64,000 bases of DNA from Morinoia aosen (Eukaryota; Arthropoda; Malacostraca; Amphipoda; Talitridae). Below, in pieces: positions 55,101 to 58,437 of this stretch. The position numbers and the translations under genes were made by a program. The notes under the pieces were generated by a model. That model had not been told where the DNA came from. It saw nothing but the letters and a program-made list of their open reading frames with translations, and did no database searches. Numbering within the stretch: position 1 is the first letter of the stretch; every line of letters starts with the position of its first letter. The DNA lies in assembly GCA_030386875.1 (NCBI GenBank), contig CM059563.1, positions 51,959,602 through 52,023,601 of the forward strand, in the 5' to 3' direction.

Positions 55101-57620
55101 GGGAATTATTGTCCGTAGCGCCATAAAATTTTGGGTCCGAATAGTCCACCAACTAAGGGTCCTTTTCCAACAAAAACATGAGAAATGACCCCCGGACCGA
55201 CAGGGGCCTGGGATGATCGCCTTAAAATCGGTAAGCTACCAGTATTGGGATGTACGAGGCCTGTCGAAAAAGTATCCGACCTTTGGCCAGAAAAAATACT
55301 TCAACAACCTGACGGGGTTGGGACCCTAATCCCCTTCGAAGTAGGCTCCTTGTGCTTCCACACACTTAGCCCACCGATCCTTCCACTGCCGGAAACACCT
55401 CTGGAAGTCTTCTTTTGGAATGGTGTTCAGCTCTGTCGTCGCGTTCCGCATTATCTCTTCTCTACTCTCAAAACGGGATCCTTTCAGTGGTGTCTTCAAT
55501 TTTGGAAACAACCAGAAGTCGCAAGGAGCCAGGTCTGGAGAGTAGGGAGGTTGGCGAACGGTCGTAATTCCATGTTTGGCCAAGAAATTGCGGATCAAAT
55601 GGGATGAATGTGCGGGCGCGTTGTCGTGATGCAAGTGCCAGTTGTTCGCAGTCCACATGTCTGGTCTTTTGCGCCGAACTGCATCACGAAGTCGCCGGAG
55701 AACATCCTGATAGTACTCCTTTGTCACTGTTTGTCCTTCCGGTGCGTATTCGTGATGCACAATTCCACGGACATCAAAGAAAACAGTCAGCATCGAAGGA
55801 GTCAAACAGGCAATGCGACGATGGAGCTGAACACCATTCTAAAAAAAAACTACCAGAGGTGTTTCCAGCAGTGGAAGGATCGGTGGGCTAAGTGTGTGCA
55901 AGCACAAGGGGCATACTTTGAAGGGGATTAGGGTCCCAACTCCGACAGGTATTCGAAATATTTTTTCTGGCCAAAGGTCGGATACTTTTTAGACAGGCCT
56001 CGTATACTCTTGTGAAAATCAGGGAAAAATTTGATTTCGGCCCTCTAACGTTGAGTGTCTCAACACCAGACTCAACTATCACGGCCCATAGCAGTTAGCA
56101 TGTTTTAGTGAGATGGTGACCACTCATTGTCGTGTCTGTTTCGAGAGCGAGTTAGTTGTGATGTCACACTTACTGAATGGTGTTAATAAGTTACCATTAA
56201 GACTCACACTGATGAAATTCAAACAATCGACATTCTCATTAGTCTGATGTGCAGCTTAGGTATAGCTACTCTGGCTGCAAACCCAATTCTGCTACTGCAG
56301 GCGCTCCCGAGAGGAAAATGTGAGGTCCTGAGCTGAGAGATAGACATTCTTTTTATTGAAATGAAGCTTTTTTTGTTTTGTTACGGACCATCTTTTTTTG
56401 GTTCACTATTGTCTTGTTTTTCAGCACCTACCACTTTCTTCCTCAACTTTTATCTTGTTTCCTAACATTTCATTTCAACTAACTGTTCCTAGTTAAACTA
56501 ACTGTTTAACTGGATCCTGTGCGGAGGCACTTTGTGCAAAGATTCCGCGTTCTCTTAACTCTATACTAAGCGATGCGTTCATCCTTTCTTTGAGCATCTT
56601 AGTTGTAGTAAGGGAGGCTGGAACTAACTTATAATCAATCTGGCACGTCAGGACCAGAGCCGCATGAAGCTGACGCCCCTGAAGCGCCTCCAGCACCAAC
56701 AGCAGCGCAGCGACCGCGGGTCGCCCGCTTCCTGTGCGGGGTCCTCGTCAGGAGCACCCACCCGCTCCTCGGCCTTCACTCTCATGGGCGCTACCACCAT
56801 CACCATTGCTGCCCTTTGCAGAAACGCCTGGGATCTCGAGAGAGTGAGTTTGTACTGCCTACTTGTATATTCGTGTCTGTCCTCAAGGCTGGGTGGATAT
56901 GGTACGTTTCTTCTGGGTTGGCTTTACGCGGTTTCTTGTGTTAGTTGTCACGTTTGGGTTGGTTGATGGCCATGTTTAGGTTAGCTTGTTGCCGAGCTAT
57001 GGTGGAGTTGTCACTTCAGTGTCTATTTTGTTGTTCACAAAATTTCATTTCTCGCAGCTTGTGAGCTGCTGCAGACATATATTTGGCCATCACTGTGATT
57101 GCCTTGAATTTTCTATGGCACAAAATGTCATTAATCTGAGTGGAATTTCTTTTAAGTTGGAAAGATTATTTATTCCTGTCTGACTGCTTTTTGTCTCTAT
57201 TCGTCATTGCATACATTTTCTCTCTATTGATTTTTTTTTAAAAAACATTGTTTGAAATTTAGCTTGTATAACTATCAAGCCAGAACTTCCAATGTGTGTG
57301 ACGTTTGTTAAATCAAGATTGTGAGCAATTTTGATTTCAGCACGTCATGCGAGCGTAGTTGCAGATAGTCGATCTTATGAAGTACACAAGTTACTAAATA
57401 AAAAAATTGCACGTATTTCCCTCAGGTGCCATCAATATCACCGCTGAGCGGGCACCTGCTAATGCAGGTGCAGGTACGGATGGAGGGCGGCGTGTCAGGG
57501 CGAGGCTTCCTCACCGTCTTCCAGGACGTGGGCGGGCTGGGGGCCTGGAGCCGCCGTTGGGCAGTGCTCGAGGGGCCTGCCCTCAAGTTCTGGAGCTACC
57601 CTGACCAGGAGAACAAACAG
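22150..57620 (+). CDS. anillin: Anillin, exons 1-20 (3' end beyond window)
   Basis: Anillin scaffolds the cytokinetic ring, linking F-actin, myosin II, RhoA and septins at the cleavage furrow. Twenty exons join with matching phases to 1346 codons. The N-terminus MADADPFVK|RMLARSEARRAMLAK matches the anillin start (M-DPF-x-x-x-LxRxxARR). The middle is low-complexity and Ser/Pro-rich, with a polyproline run (about residues 247-258) and a KVLARRQQQMQEWEDDY segment like the conserved LARRxxxxxxWEDD of insect anillins. The anillin homology domain (about 1051-1281) includes EAEKLLLLSTQRRLALLAEI, RGCITISNITLPL and SFSNTLTLDNLKPDFSI. The PH domain begins at about 1288 with GRGFLTVFQDVGGLGAWSRRW and FWSYPDQENKQ. 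Roughly 90 further residues are expected past the window. The gene exceeds 41 kb because its introns are loaded with transposons. Confidence 0.95.
22705..23239. mobile_element. Foldback MITE, copy I, with perfect 8-bp target duplication
   Basis: GGAATTAG flanks both sides (22,697-22,704 and 23,240-23,247). The ends are G(A/G)TAAATGTATAGTGTTTGA, inverted, and similarity between the arms runs for about 200 bp. The centre holds a near-perfect hairpin (22,868-22,993). Confidence 0.85.
22868..22993. repeat. Near-perfect long hairpin (arms about 56 bp, short loop)
   Basis: The left arm (including AACGTAAAGAGGTTGGGTCG) and right arm (CGACCCGACCTCTTTACGTT) are complementary apart from a few mismatches, around the loop TTTATAATTTTC. 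Transcribed as part of the anillin intron, it would form a strong RNA stem. Confidence 0.85.
23584..24132. mobile_element. Foldback MITE, copy II, with perfect 8-bp target duplication
   Basis: CTGTTTTT flanks both sides (23,576-23,583 and 24,133-24,140). The ends are GGTAAATCTGAAGGATATGT, inverted. The interior carries the family's GAGTATTTTATTAGTTATAG and AGCGGTAAATGACTTACCGC palindrome plus a second inverted pair. Confidence 0.88.
24378..24891. mobile_element. Foldback MITE, copy III, with perfect 8-bp target duplication
   Basis: AATTTAAT flanks both sides (24,370-24,377 and 24,892-24,899). The ends are GGTAAATCT(G/A)AAGGATA, inverted. It is clearly related to copy II throughout. Ends starting GG with 8-bp duplications and long inverted repeats recall Merlin-type elements, but no transposase is present to confirm this. 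Confidence 0.88.
25205..25985 (+). repeat. 30-bp minisatellite of splice-acceptor-like units
   Basis: About 27 tandem units of consensus GAGTGTGGCTGAGTCTCCCT plus CCCCCTCCCA. A central block uses a 24-bp version (deletion of six pyrimidines). Unit lengths are multiples of three, so all frames stay open on both strands (for example SVAESPSPSQ repeats), which makes long but meaningless frames. Each unit has a C/T tract followed by CAG. The minus strand carries repeated GGGAGGGGGAGGGA, able to form G-quadruplexes. Confidence 0.95.
26047..26194 (+). CDS. anillin: Anillin exon 2
   Basis: Acceptor CCTGCAG|AGG, donor AAAG|GTTGGT. Starts phase 0, ends phase 1. Encodes RMLARSEARRAMLAKLGGES and a DKENVP segment. 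Confidence 0.9.
26195..27313 (+). other. Anillin intron 2
   Basis: AT-rich; no repeat or gene recognised. Confidence 0.7.
27314..28263 (+). CDS. anillin: Anillin exon 3 (largest, 950 nt)
   Basis: Acceptor TTGCAG|GG, donor CTT|GTAAGT. Phase 1 to 0. Ser/Thr/Pro-rich, with polyproline at 27,878-27,909, an ARRQQQMQEWEDDY segment and a Thr-rich run (ACT repeats, about 28,020-28,050). Ends KLFWDRKLISSL. Confidence 0.93.
28264..29898 (+). other. Anillin intron 3
   Basis: Holds one copy of the intronic repeat family (28,394-28,726). The rest is AT-rich and unremarkable. Confidence 0.7.
28394..28726 (+). repeat. Intronic repeat family, copy A
   Basis: Shares the order GGGGATA-AACTATTG, GGAGGCCTTC, GGnCCATCTTTTTTTGGT, CTTGCTGTTCTATGTGCAGG, AAATGGTATCTTCCTCCTTC and GGGAGGCTGAAACTAAC with the other copies. 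It contains a pyrimidine tract plus TGTGCAG that resembles a 3' splice site. Confidence 0.8.
29899..30213 (+). CDS. anillin: Anillin exon 4
   Basis: Acceptor ACGCTTAG|GAG, donor AGT|GTGAGT, 105 codons, phase 0/0. Encodes EAQGFTPESKSRLVYQFKKE and a charged helix, then Ser/Pro-rich sequence. Confidence 0.9.
30214..31404 (+). other. Anillin intron 4
   Basis: Holds repeat family copy B (30,640-30,972); otherwise nothing recognised. Confidence 0.7.
30640..30972 (+). repeat. Intronic repeat family, copy B
   Basis: Diverged copy with GGTTCACTGCTGTTTTT, CTTGCTGTCTCTGTGTGCAG and a GCTTAAACTAAC end. Same orientation as the gene. Confidence 0.75.
31405..31808 (+). CDS. anillin: Anillin exon 5
   Basis: Acceptor TTCGTGCAG|CGT, donor GCGA|GTGAGG. 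Phase 0 to 2. Encodes VEQLRNRWEQQIRD, then basic SP-rich sequence suited to CDK-type phosphorylation (inference). Confidence 0.9.
31809..32198 (+). other. Anillin intron 5
   Basis: Short AT-rich intron; nothing recognised. Confidence 0.6.
32199..32305 (+). CDS. anillin: Anillin exon 6
   Basis: Acceptor TGGCAG|GG, donor ACTG|GTCAGA. Phase 2 to 1. Encodes VVKGVCPMPDAVPLLDEPHQ and KARAAAFSSVMT. Confidence 0.88.
32306..33581 (+). other. Anillin intron 6
   Basis: Contains a LINE 3' tail fragment (33,241-33,338); otherwise AT-rich. Confidence 0.65.
33241..33338 (+). mobile_element. LINE 3' end fragment with (TAC)n tail
   Basis: GCGATATAGTACGAATTACT at about 33,274-33,293 matches GCGATATAGTCCGGGTTACT at 53,436-53,455, downstream of the LINE ORF2, and continues (GAAGCGCTAGCAA versus AAAGCACTAGTAA). 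It ends in five to six TAC repeats. This is probably a severely 5'-truncated copy of the LINE family in intron 18, or a SINE sharing its tail. Confidence 0.65.
33582..33712 (+). CDS. anillin: Anillin exon 7
   Basis: Acceptor TGTGCAG|CAC, donor AAG|GTGAGC. Phase 1 to 0. Encodes DPAELSVQGRRQIFERRGED, resembling the conserved DPSELSVAxRxxLFE segment of anillins. Confidence 0.9.
33713..35072 (+). other. Anillin intron 7
   Basis: Holds repeat family copy C; the rest is AT-rich. Confidence 0.7.
34533..34876 (+). repeat. Intronic repeat family, copy C
   Basis: Starts CCCCTCAGGGGCTACCACTA, includes TGAGGGCCGAGCTGAGAGTT and ends with AGGGAAGCTTAAACTAAC. Near full length, sense to the gene. Confidence 0.85.
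35073..35187 (+). CDS. anillin: Anillin exon 8
   Basis: Acceptor TGGTGCAG|GTG, donor ACTG|GTGAGG. Phase 0 to 1. Low-complexity, His/Ala/Thr-rich. Confidence 0.85.
35188..37056 (+). other. Anillin intron 8
   Basis: Two repeat-family copies lie head-to-tail (36,130-36,319 truncated; 36,320-36,682 full). The rest is not recognised. Confidence 0.7.
36130..36682 (+). repeat. Intronic repeat family, copies D (truncated) and D2 (full)
   Basis: Copy D stops in its T-rich middle, where D2 begins with CCCCCTCTGGCAGATACGAC. D2 runs to GGGAGGCTTAAACTAACTAA. Both are sense to the gene. Either D2 replaced the 3' half of D or the array arose by unequal events. Confidence 0.8.
37057..37206 (+). CDS. anillin: Anillin exon 9
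   Basis: Encodes VSRYRGALEAAA and WQQQKRREMEALRNRF. Donor GCTG|GTCTGT, phase 1 to 1. The acceptor is weak (GAGCAG|TG after little pyrimidine). A site 3 bp upstream would keep the frame, so the 5' edge is uncertain by one codon. Confidence 0.8.
37207..37717 (+). other. Anillin intron 9
   Basis: Nothing recognised. Confidence 0.6.
37718..37903 (+). CDS. anillin: Anillin exon 10
   Basis: Acceptor CCTTGCAG|ATG, donor AACA|GTGAGT, phase 1 to 1. Acidic DYTDSEYAESEYSFEKYE followed by a Pro-rich PGPPKPPRTY segment. Confidence 0.88.
37904..38745 (+). other. Anillin intron 10
   Basis: Nothing recognised. Confidence 0.6.
38746..38860 (+). CDS. anillin: Anillin exon 11
   Basis: Acceptor TTTTTGAAG|CTC, donor GAGAG|GTACAA, phase 1 to 2. 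Encodes SPSKRHFEPHVKPGCLYPGL and SDIESMSDVDHQPDE. Confidence 0.83.
38861..39720 (+). other. Anillin intron 11
   Basis: Nothing clear. A short duplicated TTATGTTGCA(T/C)TCACCT(C/T)A occurs just before the acceptor (about 39,645-39,705). Confidence 0.6.
39721..39853 (+). CDS. anillin: Anillin exon 12
   Basis: Acceptor CTGGCAG|CGC, donor ACG|GTGCGT, phase 2 to 0. Encodes SACSRESVGDATCVSMDSLG and a QQIARHNREQQ helix. Confidence 0.88.
39854..40192 (+). other. Anillin intron 12
   Basis: Nothing recognised. Confidence 0.6.
40193..40297 (+). CDS. anillin: Anillin exon 13
   Basis: Acceptor TATTGTGCAG|GAG, donor CAG|GTATTG, 35 codons, phase 0/0. Acidic, with ALDEAFSDDSTSQVTPPKR. Confidence 0.88.
40298..41098 (+). 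other. Anillin intron 13
   Basis: Nothing recognised. Confidence 0.6.
41099..41230 (+). CDS. anillin: Anillin exon 14
   Basis: Acceptor GTCCACAG|AGT, donor GCT|GTGAGT, 44 codons, phase 0/0. Contains PLTHTISMYRKQRP, like the conserved SISxYRKxQ segment ahead of the anillin homology domain. Confidence 0.9.
41231..41993 (+). other. Anillin intron 14
   Basis: Holds a ~60-bp fragment of the repeat family (41,697-41,755: GCAACTATCGTATCTATGGG). Otherwise not recognised. Confidence 0.6.
41994..42125 (+). CDS. anillin: Anillin exon 15
   Basis: Acceptor GTGTTGCAG|GAG, donor ATG|GTGGGT, 44 codons, phase 0/0. Ends LVASERIKVLSEM. Confidence 0.9.
42126..43819 (+). other. Anillin intron 15
   Basis: Dominated by TTAGG-like degenerate repeats and the dispersed repeat they belong to (see 42,240-43,700). 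Confidence 0.75.
42240..43700 (+). repeat. Dispersed repeat with degenerate GGTTAGGATA array, copy 1
   Basis: A leader (GAGTTTGCGGTATCA, GTTACATTAAAAGATTG, TTTTATCAGGATAGG) is followed by several ~150-200-bp units built of TTAGG/TTAGGATAGG words and a GTTGACnGAATTTTTTCACGG segment with CCACCTAGCTTAACGATGAC. A tail (TGATACGAGTTTCACCAGTG; GGATGGATATATTTGTTTG) follows, then another GGTTAGG-rich stretch (43,430-43,700). The same leader, core and tail recur in order at 59,757-60,665. Confidence 0.8.
43820..43975 (+). CDS. anillin: Anillin exon 16 (start of anillin homology domain), GC donor
   Basis: Acceptor GACGGCAG|GAG, 52 codons, phase 0/0. Encodes ENKELRIMQQACGAV and EAEKLLLLSTQRRLALLAEI, the coiled-coil/RhoA-binding start of the homology domain. 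The donor is CAG|GCAAGC, a GC-AG intron; no GT donor keeps the frame at the domain edge. Confidence 0.92.
43976..44784 (+). other. Anillin intron 16 (GC-AG)
   Basis: Starts GCAAGC and ends TTTTCAG. Contains repeat family copy F and a partial second piece at about 44,465-44,525. Confidence 0.75.
44081..44525 (+). repeat. Intronic repeat family, copy F plus fragment
   Basis: Starts CCTCTCAGGGGGATGCAACT and ends GAGGCTAAACCGAATTTATT, followed by a repeat of the family's CCTGCTGTTTCTATGCGCAC segment at about 44,500-44,520. Sense to the gene. Confidence 0.85.
44785..44914 (+). CDS. anillin: Anillin exon 17 (homology domain)
   Basis: Acceptor GGTTTTCAG|CGT, donor AATG|GTAAAC, phase 0 to 1. Contains SRGCITISNITLPLSQDFLK, the C2-like part of the domain. 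Confidence 0.93.
44915..45587 (+). other. Anillin intron 17
   Basis: Nothing recognised. Confidence 0.6.
45588..45802 (+). CDS. anillin: Anillin exon 18 (homology domain)
   Basis: Acceptor TATCCTCAG|AAA, donor AAA|GTGAGC, phase 1 to 0. Contains HHVLVLVKQQEKVLATCV and ISFSNTLTLDNLKPDFSIVI. Confidence 0.95.
47169..49550 (+). CDS. LINE ORF1 protein with duplicated nucleic-acid-binding module
   Basis: The start is the ATG in ACCATGG; the frame is open a further 84 bases upstream. From that Met the protein is 793 aa. After a coiled-coil-prone VERIGRLEE/VEERIEKLEQ region (about 80-140), two homologous modules follow. Module 1 (about 177-400) has a PRE_C2HC-type region with a KGIIYINEYNVDNFEEF core and three zinc knuckles (HCSNCQQYGHTKKRC, CARCGTTGHTLDQC, CLHC...). 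Module 2 (about 440-650) repeats this with KGLVFLYEFDLASFDTF, CKMCLTYGHTKKRC, CARCNTTNHSSEDC and CHHC. The C-terminus is acidic with a nuclear-signal-like RRKRK. ORF1 proteins of this kind bind the element RNA. The doubled module is unusual. Confidence 0.9.
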   Translation: MGRGNRGSRSATSRGRPVNNIKLTKTNNDETSSQQAGVKTIRTPISRANQRQVSGSPATSSVPSGTAVGSVAGGSASQGAVAERVGRLEERVSELTQCLSSVSHDGGATGTLTFSKEPSTATVEERIEKLEQAIGRLVEVASVASSPEKPKNLGRPARPPKQKYVPLDMMNLPHPTSFTRFYTMKFTPETKRATDPYTVKAVITNTTNFPPKSITTSGRESFTVEAKDGVQGQRLLSITSINGTPCEVFPHPKLNTSKGIIYINEYNVDNFEEFASGLKENYDIKDVIDATFIKTKREQTSALILEFNSEKPPEYIYIPRKRSDTRVYPYLDKPMHCSNCQQYGHTKKRCSKPTTCARCGTTGHTLDQCIETQAVCLHCQGPHFVRSKTCPKQIEEEQILAIQNNQKVGKRRARQLFHNPQDNAVQPARTFVSHYQCTMDPNKKRKLSPWTLEKCLERELGQKPTKITTQGPNTFVIEITDKSPINNIFNVTSLNGIPVTISEHPHFNAAKGLVFLYEFDLASFDTFRAGIIADHGLKDAVKASWIKPRNPFAQPLLLTFRQDLPDFLTIPGEQAKTKVYPYIPRPMLCKMCLTYGHTKKRCTSEVATCARCNTTNHSSEDCTSVQIECHHCNQDHYSGSYKCPEFKYQQEIITTQHEDKLSRAQAKQKVDSSFPRLQYTFADAVRRETPQPSPDPAPIADLLENVDDHAIVPTAPDNNVRRKRKNSDELERPTEKRQLSEAVCEDPAGGGGLTAHVQVVSDYDSAMSDSEITSENNPTVRSEARKIYEQYQQ
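49578..53303 (+). CDS. LINE ORF2: endonuclease, reverse transcriptase, RNase H
   Basis: The 1241-aa enzyme starts at the ATG 27 bases after the ORF1 stop. An apurinic-type endonuclease (residues 1-220) shows LQWNCQGIRAKKDELLDLI, GDFNAYSVAWG (about 130) and SDHCPI (about 204). The RT has NYRPIALTS (about 504), FFDLQKAYD (about 575), GVPQGSVLS (about 633) and the catalytic FVDD (about 666). RNase H has YTDGSKN (about 968), TAELHAID (about 1004), SDSLSAL (about 1028) and WIPSHVGISGNEAVDGLAK (about 1065). A CPLC...HHIIMDC zinc knuckle follows (about 1174-1190). All catalytic residues are present. Endonuclease plus RNase H fits I/LOA-like clades better than Jockey proper, but clade needs a tree. 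Confidence 0.93.
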   Translation: MTHILQWNCQGIRAKKDELLDLIQRYNPTVMALQETKLWHNSTFSIPHYTLIAKHGHFNFTPHGGVGLLVHESIPFQQVVLTSDLQVIAATVQLSRPVTVVSLYSSRSHNLTITALRDLLTQLPSPILLMGDFNAYSVAWGCRRSDARGQIVEEFMNEHNLSLLNTGSPTRISYGSESAIDLTFASPRLSADLVWATCDSPEDSDHCPIITRIMGQQLYEPNRTIWNMKKADWSSYENHPQWDEMLIPEQATCEEALDLFSNKIMAIASDCIPTIVLSTARFPKPYWSAKLTQTRLIREQCYQKYRQLKTPQNALRWKRARAIHRNLLRDEKRKAWITFASKFSQHTPLSTVYENIRKIKGRSQRNIAILRENNSIYSTIPDIANKLAETFSNTSSAANYSADFRHEKQKAELARLDFSSMNDEDYNQPFSLAELKTALCATKDTSPGKDKILYKMLKHLPEKSKLDLLSVYNKFWLHGHFPQIWREAIIIPFPKPGKTPHSPQNYRPIALTSCVCKTLERLINNRLYDYCDMHGLLNNIQCGGRRNRSTTDHLIRLETTIRRAFAHEEHFVSVFFDLQKAYDTTWRHGIIRDLHNMGLRGRLPLYIQQFLRNRTFRVLLNNHLSDPFPQEEGVPQGSVLSITLFIIKTNNILNHILNDSRYHVSLFVDDLQVGYRHRDLNVIQLKLQHCIDRVVTWAQLNGFTFSKEKSKAIHFTFLPGIHLSPTLKIHTEHLTFTNEIKFLGLTWDRKLSWKTHVNNIKSNCKRGINMMKSISSHDWGADQHILLHMYRLFIRSKLDYGSVVYGSAPASTLKILDSIANDCLRLATGAFRSTPVASLQVLANEMPLGLRRQHLSLRYYYKTKSHISSPAFNFAIPPTDRRLFANKNMTPTFAIRTYNLINSLCMECRLVKPSFSYRLLNLTTPTWKTCTADINTDLAAMKKSETHPTLYVQEYRRLKREVFGGFTPVYTDGSKNCDGVGAAALCSGTHKQISLPHISSIFTAELHAIDLAFQIIGEHSNLRFVIFSDSLSALIILQNKLTPHPVARMLQHQLNDLSNNKTIRFCWIPSHVGISGNEAVDGLAKDAAARPASQVAVFYKDWFPVLESKIYGKWKTDWLCTTSFLRGIKPEPGPWKERKQTRKTEVVLNRLRAGHTHLTHGYLMNNEVQEPPPGCPLCLRARLTVHHIIMDCPALQAARRQHIAAFADNSLLPSVGDVLGDNAPIGQLVAFLRAINAFDLI
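54074..55225. mobile_element. TTAA-flanked non-autonomous element, relative of 19,018-20,232
   Basis: TTAAGGGGATCATCC at 54,074-54,088 is mirrored by GGATGATCGCCTTAA at 55,211-55,225 (one mismatch). The ends resemble those of the element at 19,018 (TTAAGGGGAnCnTCCA). No transposase. It carries three copies of a ~110-bp block, two direct and one inverted. Confidence 0.75.
54250..55020. repeat. Three copies of a ~110-bp block (two direct, one inverted)
   Basis: The block contains GTATCTCCTC...GTTTTGATGCTAGAACAAAA and TTTTAGAATCCTTGAAACAT, then TTCTAACAAACTCAGTA. It lies at about 54,255-54,345 (+), about 54,460-54,548 (inverted) and about 54,919-55,008 (+). The first two form an AT-rich stem of about 100 bp. 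ATTTAGGCCTTA precedes both direct copies. Confidence 0.85.
55326..55805 (-). pseudogene. Mariner transposase, C-terminal half (DD34D)
   Basis: 159 residues covering the catalytic core from the first Asp (TVFFDVRG, D11 of the fragment) through HHDNAPAHSS (D61) and YSPDLAPCDFWLFPKLK (D96) to the natural C-terminus GAYFEGD. D61 to D96 spacing is 34 residues, the mariner DD34D signature. The N-terminal DNA-binding helix-turn-helix domains are absent because the sequence turns into the inverted second arm at about 55,805. A full protein would be about 340 aa. Confidence 0.9.
55803..55931 (+). pseudogene. Inverted second copy of the mariner transposase C-terminus
   Basis: The + strand encodes ATMELNTILKKNYQRCFQQW and KDRWAKCVQAQGAYFEGD, a diverged copy of the last ~40 residues of the minus-strand fragment. 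Differences (ILKKNY versus IPKEDF, VQ versus VE) show the two arms come from different copies or diverged after joining. Confidence 0.85.
56282..56640 (+). repeat. Intronic repeat family, copy G, abutting the exon 19 acceptor
   Basis: Includes GGCGCTCCCGAGAGGAAAAT, TCCTGAGCTGAGAG, GGACCATCTTTTTTTGGTTC and GGGAGGCTGGAACTAACTTA, ending at ATAATCAATC. Exon 19 starts 11 bases later, so the acceptor's branch point and pyrimidine tract would have to lie in the repeat. Confidence 0.85.
56652..56843 (+). CDS. anillin: Anillin exon 19 (end of homology domain)
   Basis: Acceptor CACGTCAG|GAC, donor AGA|GTGAGT, 64 codons, phase 0/0. Encodes MKLTPLKRL (family: xTPKRLL), a Ser-rich loop and FTLMGATTITIAAL. 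The acceptor lies only 11 bases after the end of an intronic repeat copy. Confidence 0.93.
56844..57425 (+). other. Anillin intron 19
   Basis: Nothing recognised. Confidence 0.6.
57426..57620 (+). CDS. anillin: Anillin exon 20 (first half of PH domain)
   Basis: Acceptor TTCCCTCAG|GTG, donor CAG|GTTCGA, 65 codons, phase 0/0. Encodes SPLSGHLLMQVQVRM, GRGFLTVFQDVGGLGAWSRR and WSYPDQENKQ. The last two PH strands and the C-terminal helix are missing and must be in exons beyond 64,000. Confidence 0.95.
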
Positions 57621-57790
57621 GTTCGACTTTCGCTGCGTCTGTAGTAGAATTTATTAAATAGTCGGTCTGACCAGGAGAACAAACAGGTCCGACTTGCGCT
57701 GCGTCTTTATAAAATTTGACAATATGAAGAAGGGCTGACCAGGAAATCGAGCAGGTGTGACTTGCGCTGCATCGTAATAAAATTTGTTAT
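57601..57790 (+). repeat. Tandem triplication of the exon 20 end and splice donor
   Basis: CTGACCAGGAGAACAAACAG followed by GTTCGACTTTCGCTGCGTCT at the exon/intron border recurs at 57,667 (GTCCGACTTGCGCTGCGTCT after the same 20 bases) and, more diverged, at 57,736 (CTGACCAGGAAATCGAGCAG, GTGTGACTTGCGCTGC). The period is 66-69 bp. Each copy keeps a CAG|GT junction. Confidence 0.9.
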
Positions 57791-57964
57791 TACATAGGTG
57801 ACCTGAACTCCGGTGCTGACGTTGATGTAAGGTCATTGATTCAAAATCAACTCGGCGCTATCTTATCTCGTTACCAGATCATTCCAGGAGCTTTTCGGTA
57901 TCCAATTATTGTTTGAACACTTCAATCACGAAGTTTGTGTAAGAAGTTTCTGGCCTGCTAGAAC

Positions 57965-58055
57965 AGGGTGTCTACTGGGTGCTAAAAAGTGCTATAACCG
58001 GCAAGGTGCTAAAAAGTGATAAAATTGAAGGACAGGTGCTAAAAATTTATGAAAA
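57965..58055 (+). repeat. GGTGCTAAAAAG repeats beside a hAT-like end
   Basis: CAGGGTGTCTACTGGGTGCT starts a run with three GGTGCTAAAAA(G/T) words. The CAGGGTG start resembles hAT termini, but no opposite end was found. Confidence 0.35.
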
Positions 58056-58437
58056 TGTTAAATTGCTTAGATTTTAATATGTATAAGTAAAAATGAAAGG
58101 GTTAGGATTGGTACCTGGCTATTCCTAGTAGGGGAAGTTTCTGCATTCCCCCGTACCTGAGCAGTATTTTTTTATTAGTACAATTGCAGAGTTTATATTA
58201 TTTCCTAATTTGTTAAGTTCTTGATTACAAATTTCTAATTATTATAGTCATAAAAAGTCGACATCTTTCTTCAACTGGCTGATAGGGGCTATTAAACATA
58301 AAATGTAATAATTACTATTATTTTATATTATTAATTTGTTTATTTTTCAGGTTTTCTTTGTTGTTCAAAACCATCCTTAAATCCTTTTATAATAAAAATG
58401 GAATTGTTCTGAATATACATGTATTTTTGCTTCTGGA

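Larger units (their letters stand above)
55253..56004 (-). mobile_element. Palindromic mariner element with two copies of the same end
   Basis: TA flanks both sides. The ends TACGAGGCCTGTC(G/T)AAAAAG are inverted, but the similarity between arms runs about 190 bp and includes coding sequence for the C-terminus of the transposase on both arms. The element thus consists of two 3' ends facing each other and lacks a 5' end, so it cannot encode a full transposase. Confidence 0.88.
45803..56651 (+). other. Anillin intron 18 (10.8 kb, transposon-filled)
   Basis: Holds a near-complete LINE (46,636-53,500), a TTAA element (54,074-55,225), a palindromic mariner (55,255-56,002) and repeat family copy G (56,282-56,640). 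Positions 45,803-46,635 and 53,500-54,073 show nothing recognisable apart from a short (TTC)n run at about 53,683-53,700. Exons 18 and 19 are both phase 0 here. Confidence 0.85.
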
